47,753 bases of DNA from Nemertoderma westbladi (lineage: Eukaryota; Xenacoelomorpha; Nemertodermatida; Nemertodermatidae). Of the stretch, positions 32,333 through 42,103 are shown in pieces (position 1 is the first letter of the stretch; each line of letters opens with the position of its first letter). The position numbers and the translations under genes were made by a program. The stretch is from contig JAUCBJ010002948.1 in the NCBI GenBank assembly GCA_032718475.1, positions 1 through 47,753 of the forward strand. Direction: 5' to 3'. The notes under the pieces are model-generated. The model ran no database searches and was not told where the DNA came from. It saw only the letters and a list, made by a program, of their open reading frames with translations.

Positions 32333-33069
32333 GTAACAAGATGTTAGTTGCTATATAGGCTAGGTGTTTGTTATTATACACTTAGTAACTGTTCTTGGAC
32401 TGATCCAGCATTGAATGCGTTCTGAAAACAGTGTTGTGTTGCCACAGTAACTATAACATGAATCCCAATAAACAAGTTGACAATGGATATATGCCGCACA
32501 TAGATAAACGGATGAAACACGGTAAACTATGTAAACCGAAAAACAGTGACATTCTACATCTATCATAAAACTTATTCTACTTCTAATTATGAAACAAGTT
32601 ATTAATTATGTATTTGTAATACGTATTTAAAATTACTCAATAATACTGATATTAATTAACGTACAATTTCATAAAGTCTACTGGAGACCTAGATTTCGCA
32701 TGCAATCAGTCAGCGGATCCGTTTCGCTCCGGGATGGGAGGCTTTCCCATCAGTCCAAATGGAATAACAAAATATGAACGGCGAGATATGATTACCCCTA
32801 AATCTTTGCAGCTTATTTCCAAGGGGGTCCTTTATGTTACTTGGTTACAAATACAATATTACACTACGCTAACCTAAAACCAATATAAAACGTAATTACA
32901 CTACGTACAACTTTACTGAGAGCGATCAACACTCGTTCTGACTCAACGATAAAGATGTAACCATGTAACCATTTTATCAAGCGCCACAACGAGGTTAGGG
33001 AGGTTCTTAGATATTTAATCTCAGCAGTGGTCGGTCCATCTTCTGTCGAGCAGGAGGTGATACGCGTGA
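32333..33069. other. Stretch after cortactin exon 3
   Basis: AT-rich. No further cortactin repeat coding and no gene was recognised. Confidence 0.5.
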
Positions 33070-33351
33070 ATGGGCACCTCGACCAACAGGGAGTACCCAT
33101 TGGGGGAGTTCGCGCGAACCACGTGGAGCGTGGTATCTGGACCAACCAGAGGGTGGCGTCTCGAGCAGAGAGTCCGCGCTAAGAAGCAGCATTACCGTGA
33201 TGTGTGCGAGTCGACGAGGATGACATTTACACCACTTGTCGACACCGCGGAAGGCGTGTGGTGTAAGGAAACCGACATCCTCATGCATCACAAACTGAGA
33301 AACGAACTGCACGTTCTGGAACGCGGTTTGAGACATTTATTAATAATATAA
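33070..33351 (+). pseudogene. Possible LINE C-terminal fragment
   Basis: Frame ends with RVRAKKQHYRDVCESTRMTF, then TPLVDTAEGVW and a basic helix. This resembles the segment after the reverse transcriptase in many LINEs (R-x-K-x2-Y-x3-C...F-x-P-x-V...G). No catalytic motif is present and the match is by shape only. The DNA is markedly more GC-rich than its surroundings. Confidence 0.35.
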
Positions 33352-33985
33352 TAATAAAAATACACTCTTTTATTAATCAATAAGCATTGAAAATTATAAA
33401 TTAAATAAATGGGAGAACATAACCCAGGTTACGAGAACACTTACGGGCAACAATTGCACTTAAAAATTACGTAAAAAGGAAAACCAAAACATATCCTGAT
33501 TATGAACACATTGTGACATATAGTTATACAAATGTAATTTAGTACAGTAGTTAATTAAACTTAATTAATGTAAATAATAGTCTAAAAATCTATTAAATTA
33601 TCAGTAAGGTAAAGAAAGATCTTTAACTGTTCTTAAAAACATTATCATTGACTACCATGACGACTTGCGACTTCTGACGGTATTTCGTTCCCCAACTACA
33701 CACGATTTGAAATAGAATACTGCTTATCTCCAGTCTGGAAAACGTTTAAAAGGTTTATAAGAGTGCCGCCCTCTATTGCACCACACCGTATTAGCAAACG
33801 TAAAAAAATTGGTTAATCAACAAGTTGATGAAAAATATTGTAAGTCAATATTTGTACCGAAGTCAAAAAGGTGAGCTACAGTATTCTAGAATATGGTGCA
33901 CACGTAGGACTTATAGGCAGTAAGAATTGCGTTTAAATTACCAGTATGAAGGGGGAAACATATAAATATTATATTAACTATTTTG
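33352..33985. other. AT-rich intergenic stretch
   Basis: No ORF, repeat array or transposon end recognised. Confidence 0.5.
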
Positions 33986-33989
33986 TATC

Positions 33990-35470
33990 CCTCTTTACCT
34001 GCTCCAGAAAATACAAATTAAACTTTAAATCACAACATATAGTTACACTAAGATCCCTACACGATGTATCATGCCTCAATTTTGTACCATCGAGATGATA
34101 TTCATTACGGGAATTCCAATCTATTCTGCCTGTACTGTTGATATGAAGCACCGAATATTTTTCTGCGCTGCAATTTTAATCTGCCACAGCTGAGTCCATG
34201 AAGAGTTACAGTACAATTTCACGTCGTCTGCAAAGAATTATTTACAACTGATATAATTACTACTTAGTACTTCCGGCAACTCGTTAACATAAAGTAAAAA
34301 CAATAACGGACCCAAAACACTACCTTGTACAGTACCAGATATAACATTAGTTGACAACTAATACCGTAACTTAAAAGTTTACAAATTAACTTTGAATGAA
34401 CTACAGAATCGAATGCCTTTGCACAGTCAACATATATTTTAATATTATATCTTACTTCCTTACGATCATCTAATAATTTGAACCAATTATTGGTGCACTC
34501 GAACAGTTGTGTACATGTGCTACACACAAAACCACGATGCGCCCTACTTATTATATTATTTGCACGCAGATAATCTAAGATTTAATTCTTAATGCAGAAC
34601 TCCATAATTTTACAACTGGCACACGTAAGGGAGACAGGCCTATATATATAGACAGGTCTATATATATAGACAGGCCTATATATATAGACAGGTCTATATA
34701 TATAGACAGGCCTATATATATAGACAGGCCTATATATATAGACAGGTCTATATATATAGACAGGCCTATATATATAGACAGGTCTATATATATAGACAGG
34801 CCTATATATATAGACAGGCCTATATATATAGACAGGTCTATATATATAGACAGGCCTATATATATAGACAGGTCTATATATATAGACAGGCCTATATATA
34901 TAGACAGGCCTATATATATAGACAGGTCTATATATATAGACAGGCCTATATATATAGACAGGTCTATATATATAGACAGGCCTATATATATAGACAGGCC
35001 TATATATATAGACAGGTCTATATATATAGACAGGCCTATATATATAGACAGGCCTATATATATAGACAGGTCTATATATATAGACCTGTCTATATATATA
35101 GACAGGCCTATATATATAGACAGGCCTATATATATAGACAGGTCTATATATATAGGCCTGTCTATATATATAGGCCTGTCTATATATATAGGCCTGTCTA
35201 TATATATAGACCTGTCTATATATATAGACAGGCCTATATATATAGACAGGTCTATAATTATAGGGATTTAGTATGATCATCTTTTTTTTAACAACGGTAT
35301 AATTAAGACAGTGCGCCATATTGTAGGCAAAGCTCTTGCACAGAAAGATACATTAAAAACAATTGGTATTGGAATAGATAAGCACCTTGGAAGTTTAGCA
35401 AAAATATAACTGGGTACTCCATCTGGAGTTCTACTCAATTTCCCATCTATAGTTGGATAAGCACTCAATA
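33990..35470 (-). pseudogene. Jockey/CR1-like LINE reverse transcriptase, decayed
   Basis: Reading the minus strand: SRTPDGVPSYIFAKLPRCLS (about 35440), then ALPTIWRTVLIIPLLKK (about 35290), NPYNYRPV and SLTCASCKIMEFCIKN (either side of the array), FECTNNWFKLLDDRKEV and YVDCAKAFDSVVHSKLICKL (34400-34500), FADDVKLYCNS (about 34200, the active site), and DGTKLRHDTSCRDLSVTICC with DLKF (about 34010-34080). Order and spacing match jockey/CR1-type reverse transcriptases. Several frameshifts exist, one at the T-run near 35281. The minisatellite 34632-35262 lies inside the YRPVSLT motif. Confidence 0.85.
34632..35262. repeat. 18-bp in-frame minisatellite inside a LINE RT, about 35 copies
   Basis: Unit AGGCCTATATATATAGAC or its AGGTCT variant. 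On the LINE sense strand it reads VYIYRP, in frame with NYRPVSLT on both sides. From about 34651 to 35040 the C/T variants follow an exact five-unit, 90-bp higher-order pattern (GACAGGTCTA at 34741, 34831, 34921 and 35011). Near 35086 and 35150-35220 units are inverted, which the near-palindromic unit tolerates. Confidence 0.95.
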
Positions 35471-35681
35471 ATTAGCATCTGGAGTAAAATCAATAGAACA
35501 TTTATTAACATTTTACTGAACTTTTCTGGGTAAATAAGGAACTGTTATTATCTCGTATAAAATATGTTTGCTTGCTCTCGTGATATCATCGATAATAATT
35601 TTACTATTAATCTTAAGAGCGGATATGCCAGATTTAACTTTCCGCTTCTAGTTTACATAATATTTAAACATGGCCCTCGGA

Positions 35682-35735
35682 ACTGTCTGAGGCAAGGCAA
35701 CCTTTACTAGTAAAGGTCGCCTTGGTCTCAGGACA
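35682..35735. other. Long imperfect hairpin
   Basis: CTGTCTGAGGCAAGGC...ACCTTTA, CTAG centre, then complementary arm to GGTCTCAGGACAG. About 26 paired positions with a few bulges and almost no loop. Lies just upstream of the LTR element. Function unknown. Confidence 0.65.
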
Positions 35736-35803
35736 GAAGTTTATTTTCTCGAATGCATGCAGCCCAATGTATAGCCTTCTTTACAGCCTTAGCGCTTATC
35801 TAC

Positions 35804-38131
35804 TGTTATGGGCCACTAATGTGTTATTATGTTATCTATTTATGTAAGTAATTATCCATCTTATAGTTAAAGGTTTTAGTTGTGTTGTTCAGCTGGTGAT
35901 TGGGAGAGCGCCATTTGATTTAAGTATTGGTGTTGGGGGCGGACAAAGTAAAGTATCTATTATCTATTAACTTATTAACTTAGGAGCCCGCTTGACAGCG
36001 GGATACTTACTGTAAGAATCTCAGGGATACTTTCTGTAAAAATCTCAGGATACATTACACTGACTGACTGACTGACTGACATACTGACTGATAATTATCT
36101 AGGTTAAGGCACTTCCTGCCTGGCGATTTTGATGAAATTTTGCAAGTACATTGCTTTGGTGGTTCATAATCGCGTTACAAAATTTCAGATCGATTCTATG
36201 TGTGGTATTCGATATATTTAGTTTTTTGACATTGTTTTGTCGCGAAATTAAAAGCAATGGTAAAATAACAGCTGGTGTTCATGATGAAATATGGCTTAAT
36301 ATGTTATACACAGTCATAGAAAAACGTGTTGGTTGCCAAGTTTTACTAGTAGGCTATAAGGAAAGGCAATGTTTACTCACACATAAGCTGTTGGTTTCTA
36401 ATGTATTACCCCATAAGCTGATTGCTCTCCCAGTGCTTCCTAAGGGTATATCTACAATAAGGTTACTCACTCTGCTATGTTAGGGGGTGGATCAGGAGAA
36501 TGAATTTTAGTTACACAAAGCAGTGTGTTGTGTCCTATTGCAGTCGATACTCACTGTGGATTGCAAAATGTTTTATAGTTGACCTACACTATAATACAGT
36601 AGTTGCATGTATTTAAGGAGCCCGCTCTGGCCTACCGCCTAAGGAGTACCTATATTACATATTCACATAGAATTCACTGGGAAGAGATATTCCGCTTGAC
36701 GACGGGGTAATACCTATAGAAGGAAACTAAATTTGTTATTTGGCTCTATTCGTTGTTATTTATCTGGTTGTGCATCATGGGCATTTTTTATAAATATTCG
36801 GTAATCGCATCTTATATCTTGTAAACGTTCTTGATAATGAAATTATTTGCTTCATATTATATTTTTGTTAGTGGTAGCTAAGTTGCATTTTTTATTACGT
36901 GGGGCGAGCCACAAAGTGAGCTAGCCTCACGCCTTGCAGTTTAGACAATTTTAGTTTCCTTACTGCTCACTGACATAGTTCTTTGTAATAGTCTCGGCTA
37001 GGATTTTTCCCCCGGGCTCCTTCCAGCCAGCTTGCTGGCTTTCTAGTCTATTAAAGTAAAGTAAAATACCACTTCGTAGAAGGTATTTCAATGAATTACA
37101 TCGCTTGCATCAAAAAGATCTTCTAAGATAAAATCCTTAGCTCGATTACACGGCTGGTGGTCTTCAAACTGTGAAACCCAGAGCGCCAGGCCGCAAATAT
37201 TTTGTGACTGACAATTGACCAGCAACGTTTGGGAGCGGGTACATGTGGATTATTTCTCGTCCAATGGTCAGGACCACTTACTTCTAATAGGTATGGGAGC
37301 AAGTGGATCGAAGTAGAGACGATGGCGTCAACCACATCTAAGGCCACTTTATTGAAATTATTTCAATGGATTTAGTAGATTTGGTTTCCTTTTACGGTTA
37401 CATCCTTATTGCGGGACACAATTTACAACCAAAGAGTTTAAAGACAAACTTGCGGAATGGGGTATCGAATACACAGTAAGTCCCGCTGCTTATCACCCCC
37501 AATCCAATGGATTAGCAGAGAGGGCCGTCCGGACGGTCAAAGAATCAATATTAAAAAACGGTGTTACGAAATTAAGATAAATATTGTTCCGGTACCGCGC
37601 GACACCTTTAGAAGGCGGGAAATCTCCCGCAGAACTGTTAATGGGCTGGTCATTATTAAGACGATTAACACTAAAACGCACACCTGAAGTCAGGCAAGGG
37701 ACGAAGTACAAGCATGGAGATACAGTTTGGGTGCGCAATATCGGTCAAGGGCGGCGAACACCAAAATGGCTGAAAGGGTTACTTATCCGTATGGATAACG
37801 TAATGGTAAACGTCGATGGATCCAGCGTCCGTCGCCACGTCAACCAAACGCGGAAGCGCAACAATTAGTACATAGATAACTTTTTATTTTATGGAAAAAA
37901 TTCAGACAAATGTTATGGGCCACTAATGTGTTATTGTGTTATCTATTTCTATTTATGTAAGTAATTATCCATCTTATAGTTAAAGGTTTTAGTTGTGTTG
38001 TTCAGCTGGTGATTGGGAGAGCGCTATTTCATTAAGTATTGGTGTTGGAGGCGGACAAAGTATCTTATTATTTGGTTAATAAAGATATAATTTTGTAACC
38101 TTTATTAGTTGTTAATTTCCCCTGTAGAACA
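35804..38131 (+). mobile_element. Degenerate Ty3/gypsy-type LTR retrotransposon
   Basis: The 3' LTR (37911-38131, 221 bp) runs TGTTATGGGCC to TAGAACA. The 5' LTR has the same start at 35804 and about 150 bp of matching sequence before it is cut. Five-base target duplications TCTAC flank the whole (35799-35803 and 38132-38136). The internal remnant (about 37150-37867) contains integrase: WERVHVDYFSS, then GTQFTTKEFKDKLAEWGIEY, SPAAYHPQSNGLAERAVRTV (catalytic-core end) and a C-terminal part (KHGDTVWVRN) ending at the TAG near 37867. Frameshifts and stops interrupt it; gag, protease and RT are gone. Another element fills the gap. Confidence 0.85.
35978..37046. mobile_element. Nested element with hairpin and CTAG end (Helitron-like, tentative)
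   Basis: It interrupts the LTR element between 5' LTR and integrase. Its ends hold inverted AGGAGCCCG (35982-35990) and CGGGCTCCT (37013-37021). The 3' end has a hairpin AGCCAGC/GCTGGCT (37025-37040) followed by CTAG and T, reminiscent of Helitron termini. It includes a copy of the GGGGCGAGCCAC signature (about 36900) and an ACTG run (36060-36080). AGGAGCCCGCT recurs at 36617, so it may be two fused copies. The 110-codon ORF 36151-36483 has no recognised domain. Class is uncertain. Confidence 0.4.
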
Positions 38132-38136
38132 TCTAC

Positions 38137-38660
38137 AAACATCTGTGTGACGTCTCAGCCACAGTAATTTCTTCTTTCTATGCAAATCCGTAACAAGAAT
38201 CGGATGTGACCTTGTTTTTACTAAAAATTGTAAAAGGCACAAACTGATCTTTGGCAGTTTTTAAATCCCAATAATTATCTACATTTACACAGTCTTTGAA
38301 TATATCAACCCAATTTTGGTTCTGAATAAAAATAGAAAAACCGAGAAAATTAACTTTTTTAAAATCATAGAAACCTGTATTTCCATTTTTAGAACTGAAA
38401 ATGTGTTAGGTGCTAAAATACTGAAGAAAACACTATCCTGATCGCTTGTACAAAAGGTCGTGCTTGTTTTTAAAATAAAGATACAAAAAAGTACTTTGAT
38501 GTAAATACTAAATCAAGTACATGACCCAAACGAGTAGGCTTTAGTTTAAATCGCGACCGACCTTTCTCAAATCTCCTTGCTCTTTTCAAACATTACTACC
38601 CTTGCGTCTATACGACCTGACCTAACCAACACAAACGGCCCTTTTCAGGGCCAACATATG
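38137..38660. other. Spacer between LTR and hAT elements
   Basis: AT-rich, no gene or repeat recognised. Confidence 0.5.
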
Positions 38661-38668
38661 AAATAAAC

Positions 38669-39917
38669 CAGGGACGGATTATGGATTTTCTGGCCCCCCG
38701 GCAGTCGCAACTTACGGGCCCCTAACCCACCAATCCCCCCCCCCCCCCACCCCCCACGAAAACCAATTGCAAAAAATTTTGGACCCCGTTGGTAAAAAGT
38801 AATTATTATTTTTTCCCAAAAAGTTACACCAAAAGACATCAATCAATTGTATATTTAGGTACGACTGACATTCTGACAGATTCTGAGAAATAATGTGTGA
38901 CTTTGATTGATTGTGATATAATTTTGAAAATAATCGGCAAATCAATGAATTAGATACAAAAATTACTTAAAAAACGCATTTTGCCATCCTTTGTGACTAC
39001 TGAACTCGTGAATGATTTCAGATAAATCTAATTGAAAAGAAAATGTTAATAATTGTAATACAGTAATAAATTACTATTCATTCAAATCCAAATTTTTGCT
39101 AACGTTTTCCTTTAAACATTAGACTTTAAACATTTTTTTAAACACTTTAAACAGTATTTTAAACATTTTATGGGATATTGTGTATATCTCGGCGCGGCTT
39201 TAAGTAATTTAATTATGCAAAAAGAAAGAAACAAAATAAAATTTACTTCCGAAGAATCAGCGCAGTGATTAAAATAATTAAAATATTATTAACAATACAA
39301 TAATGATTACGATACTACTGTATTATGAGCACTTAATACACTCATAATTAACGCACCAATCCAATGCAATATTATTGTTAAAATTGGATGGAAAGCCCTT
39401 TCGCTCAGCACATTGACCTCCTTCACTTGGCAACCACAGACAGCTACGCCGCTAGCCAGACAGCCAATATAATCAACTCGCCTTCACCCTATTGGTTGCC
39501 TGGCTAGCGGCATACAGTAGTAGCTGCGAGTCCAGTCTGGGTAGCCGAATCGAGGTAACATAGTAAATGCAACTCCTTGCTTATCCAACTACTGGTTCAC
39601 TCTCAAGTTAAATAATTACATGTTCTGGAATGAATATTTACAACATTGGCTTTTGCTATCCGTTGCCTACCATTTAAGGGCCCTTCTATTTTATTTCAAT
39701 GGCATTCTCTAAACGTATCTGTCTATCAATGGTGCTATATGTGAGATATAAATATTTATTGAACAGCCAGAAAGAAATAAATAAATTAGGTTGTTTTATC
39801 AGTCTGTCAGTGAGATAATGTGCTGTAAATTTCTCTCAACTTGCGGGCCCCTTCCAACTTACGGGCCCCCGGCAGCTGCCCCTGTTGCCCCCCCCCCCCC
39901 CCCTTAATCCGTCCCTG
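38669..39917. mobile_element. Non-autonomous hAT-type transposon
   Basis: Terminal inverted repeats CAGGGACGGATTA (38669) and TAATCCGTCCCTG (to 39917), with 8-bp target duplication AAATAAAC (38661-38668 and 39918-39925). CAGGG termini and 8-bp duplications are typical of hAT elements. Both subterminal regions carry CTTACGGGCCCC next to C runs. An internal hairpin with 21-bp arms lies at 39449-39510. No transposase ORF, so it depends on another copy. Confidence 0.9.
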
Positions 39918-39925
39918 AAATAAAC

Positions 39926-40883
39926 AACCGTATCGCAACAGCGTATTAGCTTGTAATATATTATAGATTACATTAAAATAAAATACATTCCCTTCAAAGA
40001 ACTTAATAAATAATACCCACGCAATCCTAAAGGTGGCGCACAATACTGCTATACCGGTACCATTATTTATCTGATTTCAGGCTTGTTCGGATAGCAGATA
40101 GTGCCGTTCAAATGTCAAAGGTGCTACTACTACTACCACAGTAGGCCCTACTAAATACCCCGAACCGCGGCTGTCCGGTAGGCCTATTCTAGTATTCAGT
40201 TGACAGGTTGAGGTTGAGGTTTTCTATTTTAAAGCTAATAAATAAATTATTAAATGGTACCGGTAGGGCCTATATTCTATGTCATATAGGTACAATTCAA
40301 TGATTACTGGAATAGTTAAAGGAGTTCAACATTGTAATTATTATATAGGCCTACCGGGTAATCAATAAAATAGAAATATAGGGCTGTAGGGCCTACATTG
40401 CTGCATTGGTACAAACTGACAAAGACTGCTAAAAAATGAAAAATAGTTACATACAACATGTGTGTGTATGCTTTGAATGCTGGAATGCTTTGATTTGAGG
40501 ATAGCCTCATGAGGTTAAACCTCGTTTCCATGAGGTTCCTCGAATTTTCTACTGTCAGAAGACTGTATTATAAAGTAGGCCTATATTAAGCTAGTGTTAA
40601 TACAGTAATAGTAGTTATTATAGATTAAAAAGAAAGAAAACAAATTACTGGTAATTAAAATAGAATTGTATCATTATTACTGTATTAGTTCGGGGACAAC
40701 CACTGATAATAATAAGTTCAAAATATATAGGCCTATTATATAATATACATATACATACATACATGTATATTCACCAGGTCATTATAATAACATACAGACA
40801 TAACATTTATTTACATTATTTCCATAGGTATCATTTTTTAGCAATTTTAATGACTTTAACCCCTTGCCATAACAGTATGTTTA
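39926..40883. other. Intergenic, no gene seen
   Basis: AT-rich with scattered TAGGCCTA and ACCGGTA words common in this genome. No ORF supported. Confidence 0.5.
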
Positions 40884-40995
40884 TTTTCCAGCGGTCCTAC
40901 TAAAAACCGCAATTTACCGCAATTTACCGCAACTTACCGCAATTTACCGCAACTTACCGCAATTTACCGCAACTAGTTGTTATTTTCAAGCAGCT

Positions 40996-41078
40996 GCATG
41001 GTCCAGTGTGCAGTGGCGAAATTCTGAAATTCCTGGGCTTCCAATTAGGAGGCCCCGGTTCGATCCCTTGCTGCCTTG
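40996..41078 (+). pseudogene. tRNA-like sequence in left arm
   Basis: A-box-like TGGTCCAGTG and canonical B-box GGTTCGATCCC (41057-41067) at tRNA-like spacing, with GGCTTCCAA between them, as in an anticodon loop carrying UCC (Gly). Stems pair poorly, so not a functional tRNA gene. Confidence 0.55.
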
Positions 41079-41372
41079 ACAGTGCAGCACTGTTTTCTGT
41101 TTGTGCAGTGTTTTAAAAACGGTCCTACGAATTACCCCTACCCCGAAATACTTGTTTTTCACTCTCGTTTATTGTTTTGGCTGTTTGGTTAGAAAAACTT
41201 GCCACTGTAACCTGCTCCTTTCCCTCACTGTTTCTAAACATTGTTGTCCTATTTTGGGGTAGGCCTAATTCGTAGGACCCTCTAACAGTCTAATGTTAAC
41301 ATATCTTGGTTTTATATTGATCATATTACAGCATTAATTATAAATTTTGTCGTTTTTAAAATACTGCAAAAA

Positions 41373-41456
41373 CAGCGTTGCCTGGTCAAGGGATCGAACC
41401 AGGGCCTCCTACGTGGAAGCGCAAGGTTGTCACCACTAGACCATGATGCAGCTTGA
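41373..41456 (-). pseudogene. tRNA-like sequence in right arm
   Basis: Minus strand: A-box TGGTCTAGTGG, loop CTTCCAC, then B-box GGTTCGATCCC. It is better preserved than the left copy and is its inverted counterpart. The anticodon stem is imperfect. It could still bind TFIIIC. Confidence 0.6.
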
Positions 41457-41578
41457 AAATGACAATTAGTTGCGGTAAATTGCGGTTAGTTGCGGTAAAT
41501 TGCGGTAAGTTGCGGTAAATTGCGGTAAATTGCGGTTAGTTGCGGTAAATTGCGGTTTTTAGTAGGACCCTTTTCCAG

Positions 41579-42103
41579 TAATAATATTTTAATAGTATTT
41601 TTAATTATTGATTTTTTTTTATTTTTATTTATTTACAACAATTTACTACAATACTACACAATACAAGACTGCAAGATATTAATGTGCAATTCATATGCAT
41701 TGATCTTTGAACGTGTAAATAGGTACCGGTAACTACTAACTATGGAAGAAAGTATTAATTTACTGTTTATTGCAGCTGCTGAGCTGGTATAATAGGCATT
41801 ATACTGCCTTCTGGTCCGCGGACCGAGGTACCCAAATTGCAGATTTTAGTTATGTAATATTAACACTGCATCGACATAATAGCTTTTTGTTTAATATAAT
41901 CATGTACAATTAAATACAGAAATATACTGTATATGTTCTTTGCCCACTATAGATAGACTGATAGATAGATGTTTAAATATTTATAAATTACAAGTGCTGG
42001 TTTAGTAGTTGATCCTCTAGTCTAGTACCTACCGACCCGACCTATAAATACCCCTAGTACTGTACCGATAAAAGAACACCATCTTTTTGTGGACTTGTTG
42101 TTA
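41579..42103. other. 5' flank of the MiT/TFE gene
   Basis: AT-rich up to about 42000, then a pyrimidine- and CCGACC-containing stretch before the start codon. No TATA box at a convincing spacing. Confidence 0.4.

Larger units (their letters stand above)
40892..41570. mobile_element. Foldback transposon with tRNA-like arms and 8-bp duplication
   Basis: Ends are GGTCCTACTAAAAACCGC and its reverse complement, flanked by the 8-bp direct repeat TTTTCCAG (40884-40891 and 41571-41578). Each end continues with tandem ACCGCAATTT/ACCGCAACTT units, then a tRNA-like block, giving diverged inverted arms of about 220 bp. Inside, a second inverted pair GGTCCTACGAATTA (41124) and its complement (to about 41275) marks an inner element with the same GGTCCTAC end. 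The inner part contains, reversed, the repeat block seen at 8388 and 13072. Size of duplication suggests hAT; no transposase present. Confidence 0.85.

Noticed and set aside
36151-36483. 110-codon ORF in the nested element
   Set aside because: No known domain, no flanking splice sites, and the surrounding DNA is non-coding repeat.
40996-41456. Two functional tRNA-Gly genes
   Set aside because: Boxes A and B are good but anticodon and acceptor stems do not pair; they lie in transposon arms.
42089-42103. GTG as start of the MiT/TFE protein
   Set aside because: The ATG at 42104 gives the exact conserved family N-terminus.
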